Shown here: piece after piece, positions 1-12,200 of the stretch | How the letters are laid out: every line of letters begins with the position of its first letter | Position numbering within the stretch: the first letter of the stretch is position 1 | NCBI GenBank assembly: GCA_009193035.1 | Contig: SWDT01000001.1 | Span: forward strand, 1,364,001 to 1,428,000 | Length of the DNA: 64,000 nucleotides | Reading direction: 5' to 3' | DNA from: Halicephalobus mephisto | Lineage: Eukaryota; Nematoda; Chromadorea; Rhabditida; Panagrolaimidae | Notes under the pieces: model-generated | Seen by the model: only the letters and a program-made list of their open reading frames with translations | Database searches by the model: none | Told to the model about the DNA's origin: nothing | Program-made: the position numbers and the translations under genes

Positions 1-1308
1 TGTCCCCTCAGCGAGACCAATCAGGCTCCCTCATCCTCTCTCATCTTTTCCGTTCCGACCAGGATTCCCGATGTTTGGGTTAAATTACCAAAATGCGTAA
101 GTCCAGTTGTAATCACTACATAAGCAATCATCCTAAATTACAGTATGATGCTCAATTCTTTGATTGCTCAGCAACAATGGGGTTGTTTTGGTCCAAGACT
201 AGGTAGCCCTCTTTTGCCGACAGCTCCTCGTGTAGAAGGTTGGTTTCGAAAGTTTTATGATGGTCAAGTCAGGAGAAGAGTCTTTATGGCTTCTCAACAT
301 CAGTTATTCACTCAAGTCAGTTTCGTCCTTCCTTAAATGTCTTTTCTCGAGGTCATTTATATTTGTTAACCAGAATGTCCTTCTATTTTATTCAATTTTG
401 ATTGTTTTCAAAAATTTCCAATTTTAAACTATATTGAACTTTCTTGTTGGTCATAACGCTGTTGTTATCTGAAAATTATTATTTTTTGCCTCCCAAACAG
501 GGTGAGGCTCTTTTTTCCATATGACCGATAATGTCCTTTTACGGAATGTTAAAATTGGTTATTGATTTTAACCTGTAAATTCCTGGATACTATTCTTGTT
601 TCTGTGGAATTCCTCCATTGAGGTTTTCAGTGAAACGATAAAATTACTTTTTTCATTAAAATTTTAAGGGATGCGCGTGGGTTATCGAAAATATCATCTT
701 TCATTAGATCGTAAACTTTCGACGAAAACGAAATTCTTAATCGCAGTTATTTTTTGAGATTAACTGACCATAAAAACCATGTTCTTTAAGATTCGAATTT
801 TGTCCTTAATGCTAATCCTTTTTTCGTTTGGAAATTTAATAGAAAACTATTAGTTATTTTTTCTCAAAGCGTTCTGGGACTTAAATAGGGTATGTATGGG
901 CGAAAACCAACTGCATTTTCGTTAACGACGTGGGTGGGCAGTTCGTGCTTCCGTTTCTTCTCTTTGCCAAAGCTAGAGTGGGGACGCACGTAGTTAAGTC
1001 GGAACAACACTATCGACTGGGTTTTCCCTAGCCAGGATGCACGACGGACCGTCGTAGACAAAACGAAGACCACCCACAAGGTCGTTACAAAAAATCTGCT
1101 TTGTCTACCCATCAGAATGCCCTTATGTCCAATCCAAGGACCTTTATGGTGGATCCTAAGCGTTAACTCCGCTTTTATCTTCGCGATCAACGTGTTTTTA
1201 GTCAAGTGATCGTTTGTTTTGTCTTAGGCTTACCCCATCGGAAACTGGCGCGGAAATCGATTTTCTGGTCTTTGGTAATTGACCTGGACCAAGACCAGAC
1301 CTTCTAAG
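1..1308. other. 5' flank without a convincing gene
   Basis: AT-rich sequence. A 63-codon plus-strand frame at 145-336 and a 113-codon minus-strand frame at 864-1205 are open but show no domain, and neither joins to neighbouring exons in a way I can support. The block from about 1210 to 1308 immediately precedes the zinc-finger gene and probably holds its promoter and 5' UTR. No tRNA or repeat was seen. Confidence 0.5.
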
Positions 1309-4300
1309 ATGGGCCGTCCCCGAAGGGTCCGTCATTCCTCAGGGACGAGTGACACCTCCAGTCCCGAAGGAAGGAGTACAAGAAGCCACACTTCCGATAG
1401 TACTACTGTAGATGCTCCAAAGAACCTCAAAAAGCAGAAAAAACCCAAGAACAGCTCTTTGGAGTCAATGTCTGTCGAGACTCAACACGGTAAGATCCCA
1501 CTTTCCTGGATTTATTTTAATTCCTCCTCCAGCTGAGTCTGCCAATCTCCAATTGAATTCACGTGAAACTAATCACACTAGCCGGAAGGCCAATTTGAGG
1601 CCGGTAATACTGTCTTGATTTTTCCCATCTAATGTCTCTTTTGAAGCCTAACCGAAAATTCCCGCCGAGAGAGCCGAAGGCGTCGATGATTCAAGAACAG
1701 GTTCAAGAGGATATTGGCGCGTCAGAGGCCCAGAAGGCACATGAGGTTGCAAACACTACAAAAAAGGCAAAACAATTAACGATACCCTCGAGGAAATCGA
1801 ATAGAAAGCGTGTTGACCCTACTAGTAAGCCTTGACTGTCTTCTGATCTTGACCATCTTATCCTTTTGCATCTGATTTCTCTGTAATCTTCTTTTTAGAT
1901 CAAACGGAAGCGAGTAATCGGAAACGAAAATCGATCGAACCTATAGAATCTGCTAGTACTTCATCATCGACAAGTGGGTTTTTCTGAGAGGTGACTTTAA
2001 TTCGTAATTAACTGTAGATGGTGCTTCTCTTCCAACTGTGCCTCAAGTAATGTTCAGCAATTACGGTTTGATTCAGAATACGGGCGAACAGACTGATCCA
2101 GCAACTCTCCAATTGCTGTATCAGTTCCTTCAACAACAAAATCACCAACTGACTACTCTCCAATCCTCCTCGGGGGTTACGGTGGCCATGGGTCTTCCGA
2201 CAATTGTCCAGAACCCAACCACGGGGTCTCCTACCCACAGGAAAGGTCTATTGACTCGAGGGAGAAGGTAGTATTAAAAATAAAGCCGCTTTAGTCATAC
2301 TGTAGCCTTTAGGTCAAAACTCCCCAGTCATGTTCATCGAAGGCCGACGCAAGACAACGATGAGGATGACGAATGTGAGGGGACTCCGGAAGAGAACGAG
2401 ATTAGGGCTGCTCATGTCTCCGCTGAATATAGTGAAGACGAAGCCTTAAGTTGTGAATGGGAGGGTTGCAACAGAACTCTACATGGACTCAAGAACTTGG
2501 TAGAACATGTAGTAACGCAGCATATTCAGACTCAGAATGTTTATTGCTGTCGTTGGGCGAATTGCACCAGAGGCAGACCATTTCCCGCCCAATATATGCT
2601 TCTTCTCCATGTCCGTCGTCACACCGGAGAACGACCTCATGTCTGCTATTATCCCAATTGTAAGAAGGCCTACAGTAGACTTGAGAACCTAAAGACTCAT
2701 ATTCGAACGCATACTGGGGAACGACCGTACCAGTGTGAACACGAAGGGTGCGGGAAAGCCTTCAGCAACGCTTCCGACCGTGCCAAGCACCAGTCGAGGA
2801 CTCATTCTGATGTTGTAAGTTCCTTATTTCCTCATCTAACAGAGTACTTCTTAATTCTAACGCTTTAGAAGCCTTATGTATGCATAGCTGTTAACTGTAA
2901 CAAGAGCTACACTGACCCTTCTTCTCTCCGGAAACACATCAAGACCCAACATGGAGACAAAGCCTATGATCTCTGCAAAGCTAGTAAGGCTCAAGGGGCC
3001 CGAGATGGAAAGGTGTATCGGCTGTACATTCCCCCCAAGAACGGCAACGAAGACATGAAACTGGTCACAGACGAGGAACTGAGGGAGATGGGGATCGTGG
3101 ATGCCGCTCGTCTTCCGAAGCCGATTCCGATTCCGGCCGACAAAGCGAATATTGAGAACATCCGAAGACCTGGGAAACCCTCAAAGACGACGGAAAATGG
3201 AGTTGAAATCAAAACGGGGACAAGCGGGGATTCATCATCTGTGACAACTGGGGCTTTCTCCCCCGTAGGGCGATCGGCTTTCAATCACCCGAATGGAGCT
3301 GTATCACGGGGCACTAGTGACGATATCGATCCAAGTATGCGAGAATTAAACCTTTCACTTTGAATAAAACCGGTATAAATAAAATCTTTTAGACATGCCC
3401 GTTGACGTTGAAAATTGTACTCCTCGACACTCACCGCTCTGGTATCTGGGGCACTCGAGACAGGATGACAACGGGGCGATGTCCACAGTATCTGCGAACA
3501 GTTCTTCGTCCTCCCCTGCTTCCACAGTTGCTCAAAGTGGTACTTCGTCTACTACGAGTACGACGACTTCTGGAAGCACTGGGAGTAGAATCTCGTTCTC
3601 TGTGGAACAGAACATGCTTGCTGCTTCTCCTCTGACAGGAGATTCATCCATGGCTGGGTGAGTGCATATCATGTTATGTAAAAGTTGGCAATGGTCTAGA
3701 TACGAGTTTCGAGAACCTTGAAAATTTTGGAATTCTCAACTTCTCCTTTTGGTTCTAAAACTGACGGAGATCTGAGCGGTTTCAGAAACGTCTATAAAAT
3801 TACTGAATATCTGGGAATTTTCCTTCGGACTCTGAAAATTCTAATAAAACTCCGAAATCAATTTGAGGTTTCTAATAAACTTTAGTGTTGAGACAGTTTT
3901 TGAGGTTCTAGAAAGCTGCAGAATTATCTGAGATTTGAAAAATCTCAAACCTATTGATTTCATGAGCATTCTAGGAACTTTTAAAGAATCATAATCGATA
4001 AATTCCATTAAATAATTGAAATTTTCAGTTCCTCACCTGCAAGAACTATCGCTGTTGTTCCTCCACAACGTCGACTGGAGCTGCTGAATTTGGCTGATCC
4101 CGTGAAAGTAGCCGAAGCAGAGCAAATACTAGAAAACGACGACGATGGCAATAGTGTTGTTCAAATATCTAGGTATATCCCTCATTCGGACTGGAACGAA
4201 GTAGATTCCTCTTCGACTTCTACCCAAACGCTTGTACCGATTATCCTTCTCGACTGCAACGAAGCCCTTCAGTTTTTCGAAAATGAAATCTCCTTCGATA

Positions 4301-4635
4301 GTCTCACCGAGGATCTGAAGAATACCCCTCTCGTCCTCTGTCAGAACGGCAAATTCCTCGTTCCCAACGTGAGACTCTACGAATCCCACAAGGAAACTGT
4401 TCAAAACGTAATAGCTTCTGAAATCAGAAAAGGCGGAGTCTCCTTGTTGACCGTCGGGAAACTCTGTACTCTCACGGAAGAGGCAAAGAAGAAGAACATC
4501 CATTCTCCTCTCAAGATGATCGTCGATCTCGTTCCCGACAACAATCCCACGACTCTTTCCCGTGTCGTCGAGAATCTGGAGGGTATCTGTCTTCTCTTCC
4601 AAGGGATGTCCGTCACTGACAAAGCTGCAGATTAA
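1309..4635 (+). CDS. tra-1: TRA-1/GLI-like five-zinc-finger transcription factor
   Basis: Nine exons: 1309-1489, 1533-1603, 1647-1824, 1899-1973, 2018-2267, 2313-2814, 2869-3334, 3393-3657 and 4029-4635. They join in one frame to give 864 residues. The start is the first ATG, encoding [11 protein letters not shown]. Residues about 297-455 hold five C2H2 fingers with the GLI signature: an atypical first finger (CEWEGC), HTGERPH and HTGERPY linkers, and a fifth finger ending [11 protein letters not shown]. The N terminus is basic (KKQKKP, RKRKS), suggesting nuclear localisation. A Ser/Thr-rich stretch and an acidic C-terminal region of about 200 residues follow; I recognise no domain in that region. 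GLI-family proteins are DNA-binding regulators, and TRA-1 is the terminal sex-determination factor in C. elegans. The choice of tra-1 over another GLI-family member rests on nematode context. Intron 8 (371 bp) is AT-rich and degenerate-repetitive. Confidence 0.8.
3658..4028. repeat. Degenerate AT-rich repetitive intron sequence
   Basis: The 371-bp intron 8 of the zinc-finger gene consists of loosely repeated units of about 25-35 bp built on words such as GAAAATTCTAATAAAACT and TTCTAGAAAGCT. Similar material fills 49700-50230 and the intron at 54943-55318. Unit boundaries cannot be fixed by eye. Confidence 0.35.
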
Positions 4636-5495
4636 ACAAATTTCCAAATTGTATCAATGATCTTTGATATTAGAGTACTTCCCTCCAAAAACGCATATTC
4701 TCTAACGTGTCTAGCTATTTTTGACTTTTGTCTTGGCTACCATTCCAAGAATCACTTTTGTTCCTTAATTGATTCCAAAACTTCTTGCCAAGTTGATATA
4801 TATGACATTCACTCAATCTCGGTTAAAATTATTAATATCTCGGTGCCATCATCATTTGAAGCTCTTTAAATCTGTTAATTCTCATCGGCACACTGGTTAT
4901 TAAAGTTCTCATTTTTGTCAACGATGCGTTCATAGTGTCCAAGATGCAATGATCGATTTTCGATGGCTCTCCGTGTTTCTGATAAAAAATTAATTTAATT
5001 TCCCACGACGAAAATTACAGAAGAACCAAAAAGTCGGGAATTTTCGAATCAATAATAAACAATAGTATTCACAGCATGGGGTTTTTAAATTTTCCAGACG
5101 ACAATTTCCTCCACCCTCAAGTCCAACTAAAGCTGCAAAATCCAGGGTTTTTTGCGCTTACCTTCAATATAATCTTATCCAGTGCCGGGTGTGGCGGAAC
5201 AAATAGACAGGAGAATAGGACACTTACGGACAAGCGGTCGCACTCGCCTTGTGTCAATCTCGGACATCCACGGTGCGATTTATCCAGAGAAAGCACCTTG
5301 AGGTCCACTCAAGGAGAATGAATTTCGCTATCCCACATCCTGTCCTGGCTTGTAGTAGGTGAATGATGTGAAGTTGTGATTTATTTGATTGAAACGGGGA
5401 TTGGTCGGCGGGTTCTGACAAAGCCAGCTGTTATCTCCTTCAATTGATTTCGGGATGTATTTGTTATTTCAAATTTGACGGACGAGTGGTCAAGG
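4636..5495. other. Intergenic, 3' end of tra-1 and promoter of the NMNAT gene
   Basis: About 860 bp between two plus-strand genes. Small open frames at 4657-4869 and 5076-5321 have no recognisable product. AATAAACAATAG near 5047 could serve in polyadenylation. The stretch from about 5160 to 5470 is richer in GC and is the likely promoter side of the next gene. I see no RNA gene. Confidence 0.4.
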
Positions 5496-6779
5496 ATGGG
5501 TAGAAAAGCGAAGCTCGTGGCCATTGGGGCTTTCGACCCCCCGACCTTCGCTCATTTAAGAATGTTCGGTAAGTCCTATTCTGCGATAAATCCGTTGAAC
5601 GGATATTTCAGAAAGAGCCAGGGAATATTTGGAAAAACAACACGAATACGAAATCGTCGAGGGAATCATCAGTCTCATCCCAGACACATTCAGGAATAAA
5701 AATTGTAAGGCGTCTCATCAACACAGAATGGCCATGTTGAAACGGATTCTACGAAACAATCGATGGATACGGTAACATTATTTAAATTGACTTTAAAAGT
5801 TAGTTCTCTCCAGACCTGATGATTGGCAGTGTTCTCAATCCCCCCAGTTCTGTCTTCCCCAAGTTCTATCTTACCTCGACAGTACTTTCAACGTCGATCG
5901 AGATGGGACCAGGATTTCTACAGTATTCCTCTGTAATGATCAGTTTTTTGAACACGTTTCTGTGGACGAATTCGATTACTGCACAACATTAGAATTCCAT
6001 CAAGTTCTTTGTAATTTTGATACGGTTGTTGTTTGCACACAGAGATTCGGCAGTTTTACTTCCCCTTCCACCACTGTTACCCTAACGGAGAACAAGGTAT
6101 CGGTTTATGTGCCAATAGGCATTTTTTACAAAAAACAACTTTTAGACCAAACTATGTATTGTCCACGATTATGTTTATTTCGGACCTAATTCGGGCAAAA
6201 ACGTGAGGTAAGAAATTTAAATTTAAAAAAAATCACCTCAGGGAATTTTACAGAAAAGCATTAGAGGAAGGAGACTCAATCAAGTACTGTACCGACAACA
6301 GTGTCATTGCCTATATTTATGAACACGGGTTATACTGTCGCCAATGGTGAGTTTGTAGATTAAAAACGCTGATTATGGAAGGAGGAAATTACAGTCCTCC
6401 ATTACCGTTGAAAAAGAAACCAGTGGAGATTTGCAATCCCTGGGAACTGCTCCAAAAGGAAACTGATCTCATGTCCTGTTCACTTCCGAGTGCATTTCTT
6501 GAAGAACACCTTTTTCCTTCTGACCAAAAACCATCTGCAAATTCTCATCAAAACTTATTCCGAGGATCTGAAGTGGTCTCTCCATCGAGGGGACAACCAC
6601 CTCCATCGATCCCGAAGAAACTCTCAACAAAACCTCAGAATCACTGGTCAGATCCATCTGTCTACAAACTGTCGAAAACGGTGGATTCTTCCTTAAATAA
6701 TTCCATAAGAGCTTGTTCGACCATTTGTTTCACTTTTGAGCAACATAATTTGACCTACACTCCAGAGTCTACTGTATAG
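5496..6779 (+). CDS. nmnat: Nicotinamide-mononucleotide adenylyltransferase (NAD biosynthesis)
   Basis: Six exons (5496-5568, 5612-5771, 5814-6096, 6146-6207, 6254-6346, 6395-6779) keep frame and give 351 residues. NMNAT makes NAD from NMN and ATP. The nucleotidyltransferase signature is near the N terminus: GAFDPPTFAHLRMF, where the usual family form is GSFNPIT-x-HLRMF. It is followed by EIVEGIISLIPD and ASHQHRMAMLKRIL, both typical of the family. The C-terminal ligand-binding motif, normally ISSTKIR, reads NSGKNVR here, followed by the expected KALEEGDSIKY and a closing YIYEHGLY helix. After that comes an extension of roughly 120 residues rich in Pro, Ser and Lys, longer than in short NMNATs. 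The missing Thr could lower activity or reflect divergence. The family assignment is firm; the paralogue is not. Confidence 0.85.
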
Positions 6780-7380
6780 TTGAGTTTTTACAATATAAAA
6801 TGATATAATTTATTTCTCAGCAACTTAATTCTGTTTCCAAAGTGTTAGACAGTTTTGAAGACGCAAATTTGACTTTCAAGAAACCTTAAAACGTCAACAT
6901 GACAGTAATTTTCACAAAGTCCAAGAATTTGAATAAAAAAAATAAGGTAGACATCTGTCATGCGTTTTGATAGGACTTATTTTCTTCTAGAATTCAATCC
7001 ATGGGATATCTTTCTGTGAGAGATCCGTTTCACAGTAAATACATTCCAAATTGCAAAAAATAAGAAAAAATTCCGTCGGTAAATTTTTTAGACTGCATGT
7101 ACCTTTCTTTTGAAGTTAGCCGCTCTTTGGTCATTTTTCCCATTTATGTTCATGCACAAGGGAAGTCATCAGGAATTTTCGCGGCGGGAGTTCTTACCTC
7201 TTTCAAAATATAAAAAACAATTATTTTTTTTTATAAAATTCCAAAAATACAATCTAATTACTGGGAAAGCGGATTTCCCTTTTAGATTCCTTGAAGAATT
7301 CCCTCAATAAAACAGTTTTAATGATTATTTAATTATATTTATTTAAAATATTTCAAAGACAAGCAAATTTCATAATCATA
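6780..7380. other. Intergenic AT-rich stretch before the foldback transposon
   Basis: This holds the 3' flank of the NMNAT gene, then AT-rich sequence without a supported gene. The open frame at 7110-7310 is low-complexity and phenylalanine-rich, a product of T-runs. No RNA gene was seen. Confidence 0.4.
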
Positions 7381-7382
7381 TA

Positions 7383-8104
7383 CAGTGTGGGCCAAAAAAA
7401 AGACGAAATCGGATTTTCTCGAAAACCAGAAGAGCTATCAATGTGCCGTTTTGAGGGTTGATAGTACTTGACAGTATCTTCATTTTGACAGTATGACCAT
7501 CTCTGAGGGTCTCGTCGCGAAAAAGTTACGGTCATTTTCAGAAACAAAACGCACTGTTTTTAGCCCCTTTTCTGCGCGCCTTCTCCCGTGACGCACAGGA
7601 GTTTTCAGAATCTGGTTTATGATTCATCTGAAAGCCCATCCTTGAGACTACAAGTGCTGAGGGTTTCAGAATCCCAGCTCCACTGACAGCTTCGGGAGAT
7701 CGATTTGAAGCCAAAAATTTTCTGGAATTTTTTTCGGACCGTCGACTTCCAAAAGCTGTCTACGGCTTCAGCGGTGACTTCAGAAGCTCAAATTGCACCT
7801 GAAGAAACTTCAGGGTCTTTCTGAGTTCTCCACCAAAAATCGTCGGATTCTGAGAAGGTCGAATTTTCGACCCTCTGATAACCCAACCCACTTGAGTGAG
7901 GTCAAGTACCCCCGCTTTCAGAAAATCAGTAAAAATGAAGCGTAGAACAAAAAACAGATATGCTCACAAGGGTAATCGACCCCGCTGAATCCAATGGTGA
8001 TGTCGGATTTATAATATTTTTATCGAGGAAATTTTTATTTGAATATTTTATTAAAAATAACAATAACAATAATAATCAGCTTTCAACAGTTGAATAACTG
8101 TTCA
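7383..8104 (+). repeat. Left inverted arm of the foldback element
   Basis: This pairs base for base, with a few mismatches, with the reverse complement of 8317-9038. It ends inside the motif TCAACAGTTGAATAACTGTTCA, itself a short palindrome, where the two arms stop matching. Confidence 0.9.
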
Positions 8105-8125
8105 GAGTTCTGAAATTGGATCTGA

Positions 8126-8338
8126 AAAAGATTCCATGCAAGAAAATCGCAGCTCACGAACTCATGGAAAGTAAGTCGGCAAAGCCAAACCTTGGAAAAG
8201 TTGAGGGTTGCTATCAGAGAAACCTGGGATGAACTGACTCCAGCTATTTGTCGTAGCTGGATCAGTGAGTTCAAGGAGCGGTTGTCAGCATGCAGCCGAG
8301 CTGAAGGGGAGCACTTTGAACAGTTATTCAACTGTTGA
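8126..8338 (+). pseudogene. C-terminal remnant of a Tc1/mariner-like transposase
   Basis: An open segment of 70 codons ending in TGA at 8336-8338. It includes TLEKLRVAIRETWDELTP and then a helix with FKERLSACSRAEGEHFEQ. This matches the end of IS630-Tc1-mariner transposases, where a helix of the type 'LK-x-AI-x-x-W-x-x-I' is followed by an arginine-rich turn and a closing 'GGHTKY'-like tail. The catalytic DDE/D part is absent, so the copy cannot encode its own transposase. The frame runs into the start of the right arm, placing the parent gene's 3' end and UTR within that arm. The coding strand implies the right half is the parental 3' end. Confidence 0.65.
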
Positions 8339-9038
8339 AAGCTGATTGTTATTGTTATTGTTATTTTTAATAAAATATTCAAATAAAAATTTCCTTCGTA
8401 TAAATACCGAAAATCCGACATCACCGTTGGATTGAGCGAGGTCGATTACCCCTACAAGCACATCTCTTTTGTCTTCTGAGCTTCATTTTTACTGATTTTC
8501 TAGAAACGGGGGTACTTGACCCCAGTCAAGTGAGGTGGGTTAACAGAAGATTAAAAACTCGACCCCCTCAGAATCCAGTGATTTTTGGTGGAGAACTCAG
8601 AAAGACCCTGAAGTTTCTTCAGGTGCAATTTGAGCTTCTGAAGTCACCGCTGAAGCCGTAGACAGCTTCTGGAAGTCGACGGTCGGAAAAAAATTCCAAA
8701 AAATTTTTGGCTTCAAATCGATCTCCTGAAGCCGTCAGTGGAGCTGGGATTCTGAAACCCTCAGCACTTGTAGTTTCAAGGATGGGCTTTCAGATGAATC
8801 ATAAACCAGATTCTGAAAACTCCTGTGTGTCACGGGAGAAGGCGCGCAGAAAAAGGGCTAAAAACAGTGCATTTTGTTTCTGAAAATGACCGTAACTTTT
8901 TCGCGACGAGACCCTCAGAGATGGTCATACTGTCAAAATGAAGATACTGTCAAGTACTATCAACCCTCAAAACGGCACATTGATAGCTCTTCTGGTTTTC
9001 GAGAAAATTCGATTTCGTCTTTTTTTTGGCCCACACTG
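8317..9038 (-). repeat. Right inverted arm of the foldback element
   Basis: Reverse complement of 7383-8104 with scattered substitutions, for example CACAGG versus ACACAGG around the CACGGGAG block and an extra A in one A-run. These suggest the insertion is not brand new. Confidence 0.9.
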
Positions 9039-9269
9039 TAAAACTCCAAACGCAAAATTTACCGGAAAATTATTCATCAAATCAGTTGAAAAACAAGGAT
9101 GGTTTTTACTGAGTTAATTGTGTAATTACATTACTCTTCCGCCATTGAGATAAGAACCTCCTGGCAGTGAAATCTTAAGCTGATTCTGCTAGCGAAGTCT
9201 CCAAACAACTATCTTCTATCTAAAAGTAAGGTGGCGATTGAAATTTGCGATGTGTAGGCGAGGGGCTTT

Positions 9270-12200
9270 CTACTCGATATGCAAAGCAGCGACATATTTG
9301 GCAATGGCTTTCTTGTCTTTGATTAGCTTAACGACATAAACGGCGGCATCATTTTCATCTACGGACTGAAATCGAAGAGTTATTATATTCCTATTCAGAA
9401 TCCTTATTACCTTGAAATCGAGTTTGAATGTGTTACCGGACTTTACAGACTTGACACGATCTGACTTTTCGACCTTGTCGGCTCCTTTGAACCACTGGAC
9501 GGCGAGATTCTCAGTGGAGGCCAATTCCAATTCGAACTTGGCCGATTCTCCGACGGCAGCTGTAACTGAGCGCGGCAAACTCAGAACTTGTGACTCAGCG
9601 TCATCTGAATATGAATTATCAATTAACACATACGCTAATGAAATACTCACCGGAGACAACCAAAGAAGCGACAGATCCAACGGTAGAATCTCCTTGTTTG
9701 GCTTCGAATTGAATGACTCCAGAATCGGAGGACTCTACGTTGGACAATTCCAATGAATAAGTCCCATTAGATTCACTGATTTTGACATTGTCGGATTCAG
9801 TCAATTCTGATCCGTTTTTGTTCCAAGTAACAGAATCAACAGATCCACTGACTCTGGCTTCAAAAGTCACTGAGTTTCCAGGGGCGGCTACCTGGCCAGT
9901 AATATGTGAAGTCAGCTTCAATGGAGTGGAATCACCATCGGCAATTGGAGTTGATTCTTTATCGGGGGCGGCGAACCCGTTAGAATCAGTTGGTGGTGAT
10001 TCGCGAGGGGTTGATGACCTTGTTGTTAAGTCAATTGCAGATTCATTAAATGATCTTCCAATGAAACCAGTTGGAGTTGGTTCCCTCGGTTCATAGGCAC
10101 TTCTAGTCATGTCGCTGCTGGGAGAGTGAGACAGAAGATTCGAGTATTTTTCACTCGCTCTCGGTCTGATTGCACTTCCAATATCAGCAGATGACCTCGA
10201 TCGGCCGATATCAAAAGCAGAATCGAAGATTTTCCTCGACGATCTAGACGGCATCAGGGACAACATCGACGGCAATGGTTCTCCACCTCTCTTCTGAACA
10301 ACTACGGAGCATTCCGTAGTGTCTTCTCCATATTCGTTGCTTGCTTTGCACATGTAGACACCAGCATCATCAACCCTTGTATTGAAGATTTCAAGAGAGC
10401 ACACACCACTCTTGAAGTTCAATTGGACTCTATCCTGGTTCACTGATACTCCATCTTTGAACCATTCAATCTAGAATTCATAATTTATGTGAATTCCATA
10501 TATGAAAAACTTACTTTTGGGATGGGATTTCCTTGGACAGTGCAGATAAGCTTGCATGGGTGATTCTTCTGAATCAAACGCATACGGAGAGGGAATGTGA
10601 AGAGTGGAGCCATCCTGTCTTCCTTGTATTCTGGAACTTCTGGAAGTCTTGGAGCACGCTTAGCTGGACCCATTGGTTCGATTTTGAACTCGGAAATGGT
10701 TTCTGCAAACAGAATATATTATAAATAGCAATAAATAAGAACTTACTTTGGACATTGAGATAAACAGTTTCTTCTTTTGATCCGAAGTTGTTTTGGGCCC
10801 TGACAGTGTACTCTCCTCGATCGTCCATCTTTACCCGGTTGATTGTCAAGGCATAATCGTTGCTATTGTATTTCTTCATGTATTTGACGCTCTGCTTCAG
10901 TTCTTGAGCATCCTTATGCCAAGTAACAATCGGAGCAGGTGAAGCAATAACCCTGCAGTAGAACGTAGCCGATTGTCCTTCTGGGACCGAAGTGCTGAAG
11001 GGTTTGATGATGAATCTTGGCTGAGCGTCGTTACGGTCAAAGAAGGCGTCATGCATTCTGTATTCCTCCATTCTGTGCTTTCTGAGGGAAGAGAAGTTGG
11101 CAACACGACCGAGAGGCGGATTCGGTTCGGGCCAAGCGTCATACTTGCTTCTGACGGCATCTCTGACCTTCTGATATCGTTCACTGGGAATCTCATGGCC
11201 ATCTCCATCAACTGGTTGATTCAACCAAGGATGATCCAGAGCTTCGTGAATAGTCAGTCTGTCATGAGGATCTATAACCAAGAGTTTCTTGATGAAATCT
11301 TTAGCACTCTCGGAAATTCCATTGAAAGAAGGATCATCCATGTTCCAATCACAAGCTTTAACGTGCTTCAGTGTTTCCTCATCGTTTTCTCCTCCGAAGG
11401 GCGACAATCCAGAGAGCAGGATGTAACTGAGGACACCAACACTCCACATATCAGTAAAGTATCCGACAGGGTTTCCAAGAGCAACTTCTGGGGCGGCGAA
11501 TTCAGCAGTTCCCGTAGTAACCTTGACGGCTTCATGAGGATTGATCTTAGCAGCAAGTCCGAAATCAATCAACTTCAACTGATTGCTTCTTCTGGTGGTG
11601 AACATGATATTTTCTGGTTTCAAATCCAGATGGACATAGGACATTTCATGCATGTGTTTCAGAGCGTTGCAGACTTGTCTCATGTAGTCCTTAGCTTCTT
11701 CTTCACTCATTCTGTTCTTTTCGTCAGCGACTTTCTCGAACAACTCTCCTCCGGACATGCTGAAAATCACCAAATAACGATAATTTGTGTAAAAAATACC
11801 TACAATTCGTAAATCATGACCATCTCATGTTCATCCTCGAAAGCATCATGCAAGTTGATCAACGATGGATGACGAAGTTCACTCATCGTGTTAATCTCCT
11901 TTCGAACAGTTTCCTTCTCTGCATCTGATGGAGTAGTTACAAACTTGGCGGCGAATGTGTTTCCTGTAGCTCTTTCAACACATCGATGAACAACTCCAAA
12001 AGCTCCAGTTCCTATCTCCTCCAGGATATCGTAATAATCATAAACAGAGTCGTGTTTGATATCCACGGGTTGAGGGTAATACTGTTTCCAGACGTCGATG
12101 ACATAGGCATCGTAGTTATCAGTTGTTGGTCCCTTTCCTCTGATCACTTTCCCACTGTCATCAACGTCATAGGGACCGCGTCTTCTCATTCTGGAAGCCG

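Larger units (their letters stand above)
7383..9038. mobile_element. Foldback Tc1/mariner-type transposon with 722-bp inverted arms
   Basis: The sequence CAGTGTGGGCCAAAAAAAA starts at 7383 and its reverse complement ends at 9038. TA dinucleotides sit outside both ends (7381-7382 and 9039-9040), the target duplication made by Tc1/mariner transposases. The termini resemble Tc1-family ends (CAGTG...GGCCAAAAA). The left arm 7383-8104 and right arm 8317-9038 are near-identical inverted copies of 722 bp each, with scattered differences. The 212-bp centre holds the last codons of a transposase. This looks like a non-autonomous, internally deleted element with very long terminal repeats. It lies between the NMNAT gene and the 3' end of unc-22 and interrupts neither. 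Confidence 0.9.

Noticed and set aside
145..336. 63-codon plus-strand open frame
   Set aside because: Protein-like in places but unrecognised, and could equally be chance or the last exon of a gene outside the window; not enough to call.
864..1205. 113-codon minus-strand open frame near the window start
   Set aside because: No domain, no plausible splice partner and no conserved motif; likely chance.
8083..8424. Minus-strand open frame in the centre of the foldback element
   Set aside because: It is the reverse of the transposase remnant and runs into simple repeats in both arms; the plus-strand frame shows the family signature instead.
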